64,000 nt of DNA from Sulfuricurvum sp. IAE1 (GCF_004347735.1 NZ_SLTI01000007.1:124001-188000), one strand, 5' to 3'; shown: positions 39,144 to 48,654, numbered from the stretch's first letter. Program-made: numbers and translations. The notes: generated by a model from the letters alone, not told the origin.

Positions 39144-40436
39144 AATCGCCGCGACCGCACTCTCGATCGCATCGAATACCCGCACCAGTTCATCAGGGGT
39201 TATCACGTAGGGCGTCATCACGTACACGACGCTCCCCAGCGGACGGATAAGCACCCCTTTTTCCATGCACCGCCGGTGGATTTCGAGTCCGATCCGCGCT
39301 TTGGGATCGAACCCGTCAAGCTCGATGGCGGCGATCATCCCGCACTGGCGTGTCTCCTTGACCTTTTCATAACGTTCAAACCGTTTAAGTTCCCGTTCGA
39401 TCACCCCGATGAGGCGGCGGTTCGATTCAATAACACGTTCCGATTCGAACAGGTCCAAAGTCGCGTTGGCAGCGGCGCAGGCAAGAGCGTTTCCGGTATA
39501 ACTGTGTGAGTGGAGAAACGATTTTGCAGGGTTGTAATCACAGTAAAACGCACCGTACACTTCTTCGGTCGTTAGAACCGCAGAAAGAGGAAGATACCCC
39601 CCGGTAAGCCCCTTGGATAAAGCCATAAAATCAGGTGAAATCCCGGCTTGTTCGCAGGCAAACAACGTCCCCGTACGACCGAATCCGACGGCGATTTCAT
39701 CGGCGATAAAATGGATGCCGTATTCTTCGCACAACCGCTTGGCTTCGCTGAGAAAACGGGGATGGTACATTCTCATTCCTCCCGCGCACTGCACCAGCGG
39801 TTCCACGATCAGCGCCGATATCTCTTTGCCCCGTTCCCTCAAAAGTCTTCCGAATGCTTCCGAGGCTTCGAGCGCCGCTTCAAGGCTCTGATCCCGGGGC
39901 GAAGGGGTAACCAGTGAACGGATCAAAAGCGGTTCATAGGTCTCTTTGTAAAGCGAAACGTCCCCAACCGCGAGGGCTCCGAGCGTTTCGCCGTGATAAC
40001 TCTCCGACAAAGAGACGAAGAGAGGGCGTTCCTCCCCACGGTTACGATGAAAATGGTAGCTCATCTTGAGCGCCACTTCGATGGCGCTCGAACCGTTGTC
40101 GGCATAAAAACAGCGCGTTAGCCCCTCGGGTGAAAGGGCGACGAGCCGTTCGGAGAGGCGCACGACCCCCTCGTGGGTAAATCCTGCAAGAATGACGTGT
40201 TCGAGGGTTTCGAGCTGTTCTTTGATTTTGCCGTTGATGTAGGGGTTCGAATGACCGAAAAGATTGACCCACCAGCTGCTGATCGCATCGATGAAGCGAT
40301 GCCCTTCAAAATCTTCGAGCCAGACCCCTTCACCGCGTGAAATCGGCGTCATCGGAAGAGTCTCGTGATCCTTCATCTGTGTGCACGGATGCCACACAAC
40401 GTTCAAATCGCGCCGCGCCATCTCCGAATTGTTCAT
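39129..40436 (-). CDS. bioA: Adenosylmethionine-8-amino-7-oxononanoate aminotransferase
   Basis: BioA makes 7,8-diaminopelargonic acid in biotin synthesis with S-adenosylmethionine as amino donor and PLP as cofactor. The ATG at 40436 has GGAGG 6 bases upstream. The 435-residue product has WHPCTQMKDHE and ISSWWVNLFGHSNP at the N terminus (BioA-specific), the PLP-lysine in MALSKGLTGGYLPLSA, and IADEIAVGFGRTGTLFACE. No other bio gene is in the window. No BirA operator was found in front of it. Confidence 0.95.
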   Translation of the reverse strand: MNNSEMARRDLNVVWHPCTQMKDHETLPMTPISRGEGVWLEDFEGHRFIDAISSWWVNLFGHSNPYINGKIKEQLETLEHVILAGFTHEGVVRLSERLVALSPEGLTRCFYADNGSSAIEVALKMSYHFHRNRGEERPLFVSLSESYHGETLGALAVGDVSLYKETYEPLLIRSLVTPSPRDQSLEAALEASEAFGRLLRERGKEISALIVEPLVQCAGGMRMYHPRFLSEAKRLCEEYGIHFIADEIAVGFGRTGTLFACEQAGISPDFMALSKGLTGGYLPLSAVLTTEEVYGAFYCDYNPAKSFLHSHSYTGNALACAAANATLDLFESERVIESNRRLIGVIERELKRFERYEKVKETRQCGMIAAIELDGFDPKARIGLEIHRRCMEKGVLIRPLGSVVYVMTPYVITPDELVRVFDAIESAVAAISVDV

Positions 40437-40456
40437 GAAAACCTCCCTTTTTTGGG

Positions 40457-40472
40457 TTATAATGTGATAACA
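40457..40472. promoter_or_regulatory. Divergent promoter region of bioA and the PpiD-like gene
   Basis: GTTAT-AATGTG-ATAAC forms a 5-base inverted repeat. It contains TATAAT on the plus strand (40458-40463) and TATAAC on the minus strand, so it could serve both genes. For bioA the leader would be about 15-20 bases; for the PpiD-like gene about 84. Confidence 0.4.
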
Positions 40473-40552
40473 CGCGTTAGCCAAGGGTTCTTTTCATCCA
40501 AGTTTAATGCTAAACGCAATAAAATATCTGAATTCTACAACAGGACGCTTTA

Positions 40553-42016
40553 ATGATCACATGGATGCAGCGCCATCGCAAATACCTGGTCGTAACGATC
40601 TGGATCTCCACGATCGCTTTTATCGGTGCGGGATTCGTCGGATGGGGACAATACAGCTACGGGGACAAAGCGGGTGCCGTCGCCAAAGTGGGCGATATTT
40701 CGATCACCGCCGAAGAGCTCCAGAAAAGCTACACTTCTCTTTTCAACCAGTACAATCAGATGTTTCAGGGAAAAATGGATGAAAAAATGGCCCAGCAACT
40801 GGGCTTGCAGCGCCAGGCCCTCCGCCAGCTGGTCAATCAGGCTCTCGTACTGAACCTCGCCCAAAGTTACGGAATGGTCGTCAGCGACAAGGAACTCGCC
40901 GAGGTGATCCAGTCTCAGCCGATGTTTTTCAAGGGGGGAGCTTTCGACAAAACCGTTTACGAAAAAGCGCTTGCCGATAACCGCCTCACGAAAAAAGAGT
41001 ACGAAGAGTCGTTGCGCAAAGAGCTGCTGATCCAAAAAACCCTCTACATGCTCGCTTCCAACGCCCGTCCTTTCGAAACCCGTGCACTGGGCAGCGCGCT
41101 GGGTGTTTCCGACAAAATCACCTACAAGCTCCTGACACCCGCGATGATCGACGTCTCCGCCGACGAAGCGGGACTCAAGGCGTTCTGGGAAAAACACAAA
41201 AAAGAATTTAAAACCGAACCCGGCTATGAAATCTCCTTCGTTCGCCAGGCACCGGTTGCCGAACTTCCTTCAGAACGCGAAATTGCCGAATATTACGAAG
41301 CCAACCGCCTGACGCTCAAAGACGCGTCGGGAAAAATCCTCCCTCCGGCCGACGCCCGTGAGGCCGTCGTTGCCGCTTTGCAGGAAAAAGCAACTGAAAA
41401 AGAAGCGCTTCGCCTCTACGTCGATTACAAAAAAGGGCAGCTCCAAAACATCCCGGTCGAAAAAGCCGCTTTCAGCGCTTCCGCGTCACCGTTCGATCCC
41501 GCGCTGACCAAAGAGATCGCCGCGCTGAATCCGAACAAGCCCTATCTCAAACCCCGCAAAGCGGGAAGCGATTTCGTTGTCATCAAACTCGATAAATCGA
41601 TCCCCTCACGGACCAAAACGTACGAAGAGGCGAAAAACGAAGCTAACGTTCTGTATACCGCTCAGCTCAAAACGCAAAAACTCGAAGAGCTGGCTAAAAA
41701 CAGCTATCGCTCGTTCACGGGTACGACCACCGACTTCATCAGCCGCACCGAAACTCCCGAACTGGCCGGTTTAACTCCTACGGAAACGTCCGAATTCCTT
41801 TCCAAACTCTTCACCTCCAAACAAAAACAGGGTTTTATCGCTTTGGAAAGCGGAAATGTTATAATCTATAACGTTTTGGAACAAAAGTTGCTTCAAACAA
41901 AAGCAATTGCGAACGAAGCAGCCGTTGCGAAGCTGAAGGGCAATGTATTGGATCAGGGACTGATCAAAGTCCTTGAAAACAAATACCCTGTTGAAATCTA
42001 TGTGGAAGGGATCTGA
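40553..42016 (+). CDS. SurA/PpiD-like periplasmic chaperone anchored in the inner membrane
   Basis: The 487-residue protein has one N-terminal transmembrane helix (about 12-33, YLVVTIWISTIAFIGAGFVGW) and a SurA-N chaperone domain (about 45-175, with VGDISITAEELQKSYTSLFNQY). A long helical periplasmic part follows. In PpiD a parvulin prolyl isomerase domain lies in the middle; here the corresponding region (about 215-385) has no recognisable parvulin core, so isomerase activity is doubtful. It assists folding of exported and outer-membrane proteins. The same gene precedes ftsA in C. jejuni. Confidence 0.82.
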   Translation: MITWMQRHRKYLVVTIWISTIAFIGAGFVGWGQYSYGDKAGAVAKVGDISITAEELQKSYTSLFNQYNQMFQGKMDEKMAQQLGLQRQALRQLVNQALVLNLAQSYGMVVSDKELAEVIQSQPMFFKGGAFDKTVYEKALADNRLTKKEYEESLRKELLIQKTLYMLASNARPFETRALGSALGVSDKITYKLLTPAMIDVSADEAGLKAFWEKHKKEFKTEPGYEISFVRQAPVAELPSEREIAEYYEANRLTLKDASGKILPPADAREAVVAALQEKATEKEALRLYVDYKKGQLQNIPVEKAAFSASASPFDPALTKEIAALNPNKPYLKPRKAGSDFVVIKLDKSIPSRTKTYEEAKNEANVLYTAQLKTQKLEELAKNSYRSFTGTTTDFISRTETPELAGLTPTETSEFLSKLFTSKQKQGFIALESGNVIIYNVLEQKLLQTKAIANEAAVAKLKGNVLDQGLIKVLENKYPVEIYVEGI

Positions 42017-42017
42017 T

Positions 42018-43415
42018 TTGAAACGAACCGTTTTAGCCATCGATATCGGCTCGACAAAAGTTTGCGCCATCATCGCCGAAATCGACGATGACAACAGTGC
42101 GCAGATCATCGGAGCCGGAATCTCAAAAGCGCAGGGGCTTCGCAAAGGGAGCATTACCAACATCGAGCTCGCCAGCAAATCGATCAAAAGCGCCCTGAAC
42201 GACGCGAAACGCGTTGCGGGTACGGAACTGCGCAGCGCCGTGGTATCGATTTCGGGAGCGTATACCAAAAGCCTCAATTCCAGCGGTATCGTCAATATCC
42301 CGAATAAAGAGATCACCCTCAAAGAGATCAACCGCGTCATGCATACCTCGCTTTACAACGCGAATATCCCTAATGAATTCGAAGTGCTCCACGCCCTCCC
42401 CTACAATTTCAAAGTGGACGATCAGGATTTCATCGAAGACCCGCTGGGGATGAACGCCGCGCGCCTCGAGGTCGAGACCCACATCATCACTACCCAGAAA
42501 AGCAATCTCAACAACCTCCGCAAAGCGGTCAAAGCCGCCGGTGTCGAAGTTGAAAGCGTCGTATTGAGCGGATACGCCTCGGCAATCGCCGTCCTCAACC
42601 AAGACGAAAAAGAACTGGGAGCGGCCGTCGTCGATATGGGTGGAAACACCAGCAACATCGTGATCCACTCCGGGCACGCCATCCGCTACAACGATTTTCT
42701 CGGAGTCGGTTCTAACCATATAACGAACGATCTCTCCATGGCGCTGCATACGCCGCTTCAGACCGCCGACAACGTCAAAATCAACTACGGTTCCCTCTAC
42801 GCACCGAGCAACGACCTGATCGAGCTCCCCGTCATCGGAGACGAAAACGCAACCCACGAAGTCTCACTCGAAGTAGTGCATAACGTCATCTACGCCCGGG
42901 TGGAAGAGACGCTGATGATTATCGCCCAGTCTCTTGAAAAAAGCGGCCTTAGAGAACACATGGGAGCGGGAGTCGTCCTGACCGGCGGATTTACCAAAAT
43001 CGAAGGGCTGCGCGAACTGGCGGTCGCAATTTTCGACAACATGCCCGTGCGCCTCGCAAAACCAAGCGACATGGGAGGTCTTTTCGATACGCTCAGAGAT
43101 CCTTCCTATTCAGGGGCGGTCGGATTGGTCAAATACATGGCCGGCGGCTATACCCCCTATGAAATCGACGTAAACAAACACATGCGTCACGCGAGCGAAG
43201 AACCGGCAACCCAGCCGCAGGTTCAATTCCACGAAGAGGTACCGGAATTCGACATTCCAAACGCCGCCCCAACTCCTCCCCAGCCCGAACCGGTCAAGGA
43301 AGAGAAGAAGGCGGATGTGTCGAAGATGGTCAACATCGGGTCGAATAAGCCGGTACAGGACGACCAGCCTAACCCGATCACCAAATTCTGGAATTGGGCA
43401 ACTCAACTTTTTTAA
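42018..43415 (+). CDS. ftsA: Cell division protein FtsA (probable TTG start)
   Basis: FtsA is the actin-like protein that tethers FtsZ to the membrane. TTG at 42018 (product MKRTVLAIDIGSTK) fits the family start and has GGAAGGG upstream; the frame is open to 41973 inside the preceding gene, with ATG at 42003 as an alternative. The 465-residue protein has the phosphate-binding AIDIGSTKVCAII, the SHS2/1C region (about 80-160), VVDMGGNTSNIVIHSG and VVLTGGFTKIEGL. A proline-rich linker and an amphipathic membrane-targeting helix (ITKFWNWATQLF) end the protein. ftsZ follows after 18 bases. Confidence 0.94.
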   Translation: MKRTVLAIDIGSTKVCAIIAEIDDDNSAQIIGAGISKAQGLRKGSITNIELASKSIKSALNDAKRVAGTELRSAVVSISGAYTKSLNSSGIVNIPNKEITLKEINRVMHTSLYNANIPNEFEVLHALPYNFKVDDQDFIEDPLGMNAARLEVETHIITTQKSNLNNLRKAVKAAGVEVESVVLSGYASAIAVLNQDEKELGAAVVDMGGNTSNIVIHSGHAIRYNDFLGVGSNHITNDLSMALHTPLQTADNVKINYGSLYAPSNDLIELPVIGDENATHEVSLEVVHNVIYARVEETLMIIAQSLEKSGLREHMGAGVVLTGGFTKIEGLRELAVAIFDNMPVRLAKPSDMGGLFDTLRDPSYSGAVGLVKYMAGGYTPYEIDVNKHMRHASEEPATQPQVQFHEEVPEFDIPNAAPTPPQPEPVKEEKKADVSKMVNIGSNKPVQDDQPNPITKFWNWATQLF

Positions 43416-43433
43416 TTACGTCAAGGAGCAAGC

Positions 43434-44582
43434 ATGGAACCATTTTCAATTGAAGAATCAACCTCTCTAACGGGGGCCCGTATCGTAGCGGTCGGCGTCG
43501 GCGGCGGCGGCGGCAACATGATCGGCTATATGCTCAAAGAGCAGATCCCCGGCATCGAGCTGATTATGGCCAACACCGATGCACAGGTACTTGAGCAGGG
43601 AAGCGCGGCGAGCAAAATCCAGCTCGGGGCCAAACTGACCAAAGGACTCGGCGCGGGGATGAAACCCGAAGTGGGCAAAGAGTCGGCACTCGAAAGCTAC
43701 GAAGATATCGCCCGTGCACTCGAAGGGGCCGATATCGTTTTTGTTGCGGCAGGCCTGGGGGGAGGCACCGGAACCGGTGCGGCTCCGATCATCGCCAAAA
43801 TTGCCAAAGAGGTAGGTGCCCTGACGATTTCGGTCGTTACCAAGCCGTTCTCGTTCGAAGGGAAAAAACGTCTTAAACTTGCCGAAGAAGGGCTGGAAGA
43901 ACTCAAAAAAGAGTCCGATTCGATCGTCGTCATCCCTAACGACAAACTCCTCTCGATCATCGATCCCAAACTGGGGATCAAAGAGAGTTTTAAAATCGTT
44001 GACAGTGTCCTGGCCCGCGCGGTAAGCGGAACTTCGGGCGTCATCCTCGCCAGCGGCGACAACGACATCAACCTCGACTTCGCCGACCTTCAGACGGTCA
44101 TGAGCCATCGCGGCCTCGCGCTGATGGGTGTGGGCGAATACAAAGGGGAGAACGCGGCGTACGAAGCGATCAAAAACGCGATCGAATCTCCTCTTCTGGA
44201 TAACATGTCGATCACCGGTGCGCTTGGAGTGCTCGTCCACTTCAGCATGCATCCCGAGTTCCCGTTCATGGAACTCTCGGCGGCGATGGATGTCGTCCAC
44301 AACAGCGTTGACGACGGTGCCGACGTTATTTTCGGAACAACCACCGATGCCAATCTACCGCAAGATTACATCCGCATCACTCTTGTTGCCACAGGCTTCG
44401 AGAAAAAAGCGACGATGGGGATCAACAACTGCGAATTCGAGAACAAAGAAGCGGTCGCCGCAGCCGCTACCGCAGCCGTTGCCAAACCGCGCGTCGTTGC
44501 CCGCCCCGCGATGGTAGCCAACGGCGATTACAGTGAAGATTTCCTTGACGTTCCGACGTTTATGCGTCAGCAAAGAGACTAA
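43434..44582 (+). CDS. ftsZ: Cell division protein FtsZ
   Basis: FtsZ is the tubulin-like GTPase that forms the division ring. The 382-residue product has GVGGGGGNMIGYM at the N terminus, the tubulin signature GLGGGTGTGAAPIIA near residue 107, and the T7-loop region NLDFADLQTVM. It ends with a short conserved peptide (DFLDVPTFMRQQRD) that binds FtsA. AAGGAG is 5 bases before the ATG. Confidence 0.97.
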   Translation: MEPFSIEESTSLTGARIVAVGVGGGGGNMIGYMLKEQIPGIELIMANTDAQVLEQGSAASKIQLGAKLTKGLGAGMKPEVGKESALESYEDIARALEGADIVFVAAGLGGGTGTGAAPIIAKIAKEVGALTISVVTKPFSFEGKKRLKLAEEGLEELKKESDSIVVIPNDKLLSIIDPKLGIKESFKIVDSVLARAVSGTSGVILASGDNDINLDFADLQTVMSHRGLALMGVGEYKGENAAYEAIKNAIESPLLDNMSITGALGVLVHFSMHPEFPFMELSAAMDVVHNSVDDGADVIFGTTTDANLPQDYIRITLVATGFEKKATMGINNCEFENKEAVAAAATAAVAKPRVVARPAMVANGDYSEDFLDVPTFMRQQRD

Positions 44583-44596
44583 TCCGCCCTTTTTCC

Positions 44597-44887
44597 ATGC
44601 TCTCTTTTGACAAACTCATGAAGGCCAAAACGCTCCTTGGCCTTCACGACAAAGCCACCCTTTCCGAAATCAAAACCCGCTACAAAAACATGATGCACCA
44701 GTGGCATCCCGACAAACACCCCGAAGATCCGGAGGGTGCGCACGCCATGAGCGCACAGATCAACGAGGCCTACGCTACCCTCCTCGAATACTGTTCGGCC
44801 TATGAGTACAACTTCGACGAAGCCTTTTTAAAAGAACAGACCCTCACCCCCCAGGAATGGTGGACCAAAAAATTCGGCGGACGCTGA
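44597..44887 (+). CDS. Small J-domain protein
   Basis: The 96-residue protein is essentially one J domain: helix II KTRYKNMMHQWHPDKHPED with the HPD motif that stimulates DnaK ATPase, then helix III AHAMSAQINEAYATLLEY. A short C-terminal tail (EQTLTPQEWWTKKFGGR) could be a targeting segment. It starts 14 bases after ftsZ, so it is likely co-transcribed, but there is no clear Shine-Dalgarno. A dedicated co-chaperone for the divisome is possible but unproven. Confidence 0.85.
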   Translation: MLSFDKLMKAKTLLGLHDKATLSEIKTRYKNMMHQWHPDKHPEDPEGAHAMSAQINEAYATLLEYCSAYEYNFDEAFLKEQTLTPQEWWTKKFGGR

Positions 44888-44956
44888 TCCGGAAGCCTTC
44901 CCCACCTTTGCCGCTTCATAATATATTTATTTTATTTTTGTTTATTGTTGTTTCAT

Positions 44957-44962
44957 TATAAT
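44957..44962 (+). promoter_or_regulatory. -10 element for the 120-residue orphan gene
   Basis: A perfect TATAAT lies 29 bases before the ATG at 44992. Upstream are T-rich tracts at roughly helical spacing (TTTATTTTATTTTTG, TTTATTG), the form of sigma-70 promoter known in Campylobacter, where a -35 is replaced by periodic AT content. Confidence 0.65.
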
Positions 44963-44991
44963 GGCATAAATCTCAACGGGAGAAAACCATT

Positions 44992-45354
44992 ATGGATCTT
45001 TTTAATGAAGCTAAAAAACGTTTTCAAACCGTTCATGCCATCCTGAGCTATCCGGAAATCTTCGCGCATGACTATATCAAACAGTTGAGCACCGCCACCG
45101 AAGAGGCATATGCCCTGATGGATGCGGGGTTATGCGCAAACGCGGCGATCGACTACAATTGCATTGATCACCGCAATTTCATCCGCTCGGTCATGGAAAC
45201 GTTAAAGATGTTGGAAGCCGGTGTGGGGGAGAGGGAAAACCATCAGGCGGTATTCGCCGAATACGCGGTGAGGGTTAATCTGATACTGGAGAGGATTTCG
45301 ACGGTTTTGGGCTCGCGCACGGGCTCGAGAGTGTGGTACGGCATACCGCTCTGA
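44992..45354 (+). CDS. Hypothetical protein
   Basis: The 120-residue product is soluble, helical and near neutral, with no signal peptide, membrane segment or motif I recognise. It contains two cysteines close together (GLCANAAIDYNCIDH, residues about 47-57). GGGAG is 9 bases before the ATG, and a good promoter precedes it. It stands alone between the ftsZ operon and the convergent Mla-type operon. Function unknown. Confidence 0.6.
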   Translation: MDLFNEAKKRFQTVHAILSYPEIFAHDYIKQLSTATEEAYALMDAGLCANAAIDYNCIDHRNFIRSVMETLKMLEAGVGERENHQAVFAEYAVRVNLILERISTVLGSRTGSRVWYGIPL

Positions 45355-45370
45355 AGCGGCATGCGGTCGT

Positions 45371-46123
45371 TTAGTGAAAAGCGATCGGCCCTTCGGAACG
45401 GGCATGGATGAATTGCTGAACGACGGGGTTGGAGGAATTTTGAAACGACGTTTTGTCGCCCGCTTCCACTATAACCCCCTCAAACAGCATCGCGTAACGA
45501 TCGCCCGCTTTGAAACTCTCGTTAACATCATGGCTGATCAGGATCGACGTCATGCCGATCTCATCGCGCAGACGACAGATCATCTGGGTAATGAAATCGC
45601 TGGTAACCGGGTCAAGTCCGGAAGTAGGTTCATCGTACAAAATGACCTCCGGTTCAAGTGCCAGTGTACGCGCAAGTCCGACCCGTTTGCGCATCCCGCC
45701 GCTGAGTTCTTCGGGATAAAGCGGTTTGACGATGTCGGGTTTGAGCCCGACCATCGATAATTTTTCATCGATTTTGTATTCCAGCTCTTTGGGGGTCAGT
45801 TTTTGATGCTCGATCATCGGGAACGCAACGTTATCGCGGATGTTCATACTGTCGAACAACGCGCCGTTTTGAAACAGGAATCCCACCTTTGTCCGAATGT
45901 CGCGCAACGTTGTTTCGTCCGCGTTGTCGACCCGTATTCCCCCCACGGTAATCGAACCGCCATCAGGCTTAAGCAATCCGACGATGTGTTTGATGATCGT
46001 CGATTTTCCGCCTCCGGATACGCCGAAAATGACCGTCGTTTTCCCTTTTTCGATCTCGAGATCGACACCGCGCAGAATCTGGCGTGAGCCGAAACTTTTG
46101 GTCACGTTTTCAAACCGGATCAT
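45371..46123 (-). CDS. mlaF: ABC transporter ATPase, MlaF-like
   Basis: The 250-residue ATPase has Walker A GVSGGGKST, signature LSGGMRKRVGLARTLA, Walker B VILYDEPTSGLDP and the H-loop LISHDV. The order and the MRKRVGLAR signature are typical of MlaF, the ATPase of the phospholipid transport system that maintains outer-membrane asymmetry (IamA in C. jejuni). The permease MlaE and the MlaD lipid-binding protein are not next to it. It is the last gene of the operon and overlaps the DUF4149 gene by 4 bases. Confidence 0.85.
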   Translation of the reverse strand: MIRFENVTKSFGSRQILRGVDLEIEKGKTTVIFGVSGGGKSTIIKHIVGLLKPDGGSITVGGIRVDNADETTLRDIRTKVGFLFQNGALFDSMNIRDNVAFPMIEHQKLTPKELEYKIDEKLSMVGLKPDIVKPLYPEELSGGMRKRVGLARTLALEPEVILYDEPTSGLDPVTSDFITQMICRLRDEIGMTSILISHDVNESFKAGDRYAMLFEGVIVEAGDKTSFQNSSNPVVQQFIHARSEGPIAFH

Positions 46124-46599
46124 CGTTTTACCGCCATCAGATACGCACGGCGGACAAACAGTACGCTCAGGGTGATCAAGAGAATTTTGAAATCAATCTC
46201 GCTTGCTTTGTGAAGCGCTTCGAACCCTTCGTCGATCCCGCTTTCCCCGAGCGCCTGGTAGGCCAGGATTTTCGGAGTGTACACCGCGCTGAAAAGAAGC
46301 AGCGTAGCGACCGAACCCAATGCGCTCAGAATCGCGATTTTGTCGATTTGCATCACCTTGTAACGGGAAACTTCATACAGAACGATAACGGCTGCCATCA
46401 CGTATCCCCAGTAGCTGAAGCGGCGAAACACCTCTCCCATGATTTTCCCCTCTTCGAAACGGGACAGAAGCGGTACGCTCAAGAAAAGTTCGGAGTGGAA
46501 AACAACCGCCGCGACGAAAACGCCCAGAACCAGAACGGCGCCGGCCGTCATCCCGACCAGTAGCAGATAGAGTGCGTCGACCGCTGCTTTTTTATTCAT
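46120..46599 (-). CDS. DUF4149-type integral membrane protein
   Basis: The 159-residue protein has four hydrophobic helices (about residues 7-32, 57-77, 85-110 and 135-152). This is the layout of DUF4149 proteins. A conserved-looking segment FRRFSYWGYV lies between helices 1 and 2. Function unknown. It overlaps prmC by 8 bases and the Mla ATPase by 4, so it is in the same transcript. It is not an MlaE-type permease by size or motif. Confidence 0.7.
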   Translation of the reverse strand: MNKKAAVDALYLLLVGMTAGAVLVLGVFVAAVVFHSELFLSVPLLSRFEEGKIMGEVFRRFSYWGYVMAAVIVLYEVSRYKVMQIDKIAILSALGSVATLLLFSAVYTPKILAYQALGESGIDEGFEALHKASEIDFKILLITLSVLFVRRAYLMAVKR

Positions 46600-47425
46600 G
46601 TACCGCCTTTAAAACGAACCCCCGGTTGAATCCCGCGAGATCGGTATAAAATTCCAATGATTGTACCGCAAATGGCGTAAGATATTCCTGCACTTTCGTA
46701 CGTTGGTCGTATCCCATTTCACAAACAAAACAACCGATTCGACGCGCATATACTTCACCGATGAGGCGCCGGATGATCTCATCCCCGATCTCCCCTCCGA
46801 AAAGGGCGTTTTGGGGTTCAAACGAGAGGTTGCTCTCCAGCCGGGCATCCAGTGCGATATAGGGGGGATTGGATACCAGCAGATCAATCGTCTCGTCCAC
46901 GCAGGAGAGAAGATCCCCCTCCCGCAGCTCGATCCGCTCGCTGAGGCCGAACGCTTCGATGTTACGTCGCGCTACCGCCAGTGCCGCCGGAGAGATATCC
47001 ACGGCAATGAAACGGGCGTTGGGCAGGTGCAGGGCCAGCATGATCGAAATGATCCCGCTACCCACTCCCACTTCCGCAACACTGATCGATTCGCGCGGGT
47101 CTACACGTTTGAGGACCTCATCGATCAGGTGCTCCGTTTCGGGGCGGGGAATCAACGCCCCTTCGTCGACGTAGAACTCCCGACTGTAAAAGCTGACACG
47201 CCGGGTAAGGTATTCAAGGGGAACGTTACGGGAACGTTTTTCGATCCATTCACACAGTTTCGGGTCACTGTCGTCTATCAGGTCGTCTTGATGGGTTATG
47301 AAATAAAGCTGATCTTTTCCCAGATACGCCATCAGAAGCAATTCGGCTTCACGGCGGGGAGATTCGACGACTCCCGACAGTTTTTGTGTCAGTGCTTCGT
47401 GGAGACTGCTTAGTCGTTGGGACAC
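46592..47425 (-). CDS. prmC: Peptide chain release factor N5-glutamine methyltransferase
   Basis: PrmC methylates the GGQ glutamine of release factors 1 and 2. The 277-residue product has an N-terminal helical domain, the SAM motif VAEVGVGSGIISIMLAL near residue 117 and the catalytic NPPY in LLVSNPPYIALD near residue 186. GTG at 47425 is taken as start; it overlaps the M48 protease gene by 16 bases. No ATG alternative gives full length. Confidence 0.92.
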   Translation of the reverse strand: MSQRLSSLHEALTQKLSGVVESPRREAELLLMAYLGKDQLYFITHQDDLIDDSDPKLCEWIEKRSRNVPLEYLTRRVSFYSREFYVDEGALIPRPETEHLIDEVLKRVDPRESISVAEVGVGSGIISIMLALHLPNARFIAVDISPAALAVARRNIEAFGLSERIELREGDLLSCVDETIDLLVSNPPYIALDARLESNLSFEPQNALFGGEIGDEIIRRLIGEVYARRIGCFVCEMGYDQRTKVQEYLTPFAVQSLEFYTDLAGFNRGFVLKAVHE

Positions 47426-48654
47426 GGATCACCGTACCCTTCCTCCGCATCGATACGGATCTCGTAACCCAGCGCCCGCAGCCGTTCGACGACCGGCGGG
47501 TGGGTCGTGTGGAAAAAGCGGTAGAGCGGATGGGAGAGCGGGAAGCTTTTGTTTTCGCTCACCAGTTTTTTGAGCGCGTCCGCCAGATGCCCTGCCCCTC
47601 CGAGCTCGGCACCGCTTCGGTCGGCTTCATACTCGTTATGACGACTCATGAGACCAAAGAGCGGCATGATGAAAAAGCTCACCATCGGGAGCATCAGAAG
47701 AAACAGCATCATGACAACGTGCGGGCTTTGGGCTACGCCGAGTTCAAGATACAGCGTTTGGGGGAGATTGCCGAAAAAGGCGAACATCCCAAACAGCATC
47801 GCACCCACCATCGCGATATTTTTGTACAGATCGCCGTGGGCGAAATGTCCCAGTTCATGCCCCAGCACCGCGATCAGTTCGGCAGGAGTAAGCTTCTGGA
47901 TGAGGGTATCGAACAAAATCACCCGCTTGGCTTTCCCGAGCCCTCCGAAATAAGCGTTGAGCCGCGCATCGCGCTTGCTCGCGTCGCTGACGAATACGCC
48001 GCTTGAGACAAAACCGGTTTTTTGCATCAGCTCTTCGATCTTCGATTTGAGTTCGGGGTCTTCGAGCGGCGTCACTTTATCGAAAAACAGGGCACGGACG
48101 GTGGGGAAAAACATATTGATCGCCACGACGACGGTCATGATGAACGCGAAGCTCCATAACCACCATTGCTCGCTCGAAGCGATGATCGAAGCGACGCCCC
48201 ACACGACGAGGCTTCCGAACAGAACACTCAAGAAGGTTGTGATCAACGTATCTTTGACGTATTGAGCCGTGCTCGAACGGTTGAAGCCGAAACGCGCATC
48301 GATTTTAAACTTGGCATACCATCCCAGCGGAAGCGTCACAAAAGCGTTAATAAGCACCAGGCCCATTACGGCGCCGATCGTTTGGGTCATTCCGCCCTCT
48401 TCCATCAATGCGCCATCAAGCCATGCGATCATTCCTCCCATCCATGCGAGGAATAGAAAATATTCCACCATCCCTTCGATGATCGAAAGCCTCTCTTTGG
48501 CGATCGCATACGCTGCGGCATCGCGATAATCGGCTTCGCCCATCAACACCGCACCCTTGCATTTGAGGCGGTTGATGTAACCGATCTGCATCACGCTGAC
48601 GTATGTCCGGATGAAAATATAAAATGTGTACACGCCTATGATCGTGGCTATCAT
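47410..48654 (-). CDS. M48 family (Ste24-type) membrane metalloprotease
   Basis: The 414-residue protein has about six hydrophobic helices and the zinc-binding HELGH in LIAVLGHELGHFAHGD (about residue 277), with the third ligand glutamate in NEYEADRSGAEL. The size and the helix arrangement match CAAX prenyl protease 1/Ste24-like proteins. The bacterial substrate is usually unknown; roles in membrane-protein quality control are likely. It shares 16 bases with prmC. Confidence 0.9.
   Translation of the reverse strand: MIATIIGVYTFYIFIRTYVSVMQIGYINRLKCKGAVLMGEADYRDAAAYAIAKERLSIIEGMVEYFLFLAWMGGMIAWLDGALMEEGGMTQTIGAVMGLVLINAFVTLPLGWYAKFKIDARFGFNRSSTAQYVKDTLITTFLSVLFGSLVVWGVASIIASSEQWWLWSFAFIMTVVVAINMFFPTVRALFFDKVTPLEDPELKSKIEELMQKTGFVSSGVFVSDASKRDARLNAYFGGLGKAKRVILFDTLIQKLTPAELIAVLGHELGHFAHGDLYKNIAMVGAMLFGMFAFFGNLPQTLYLELGVAQSPHVVMMLFLLMLPMVSFFIMPLFGLMSRHNEYEADRSGAELGGAGHLADALKKLVSENKSFPLSHPLYRFFHTTHPPVVERLRALGYEIRIDAEEGYGDPCPND

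Noticed and set aside
40437..40552. Possible BirA (biotin) operator upstream of bioA
   Set aside because: The inverted repeats here do not match the TTGTAAAC / GTTTACAA operator.
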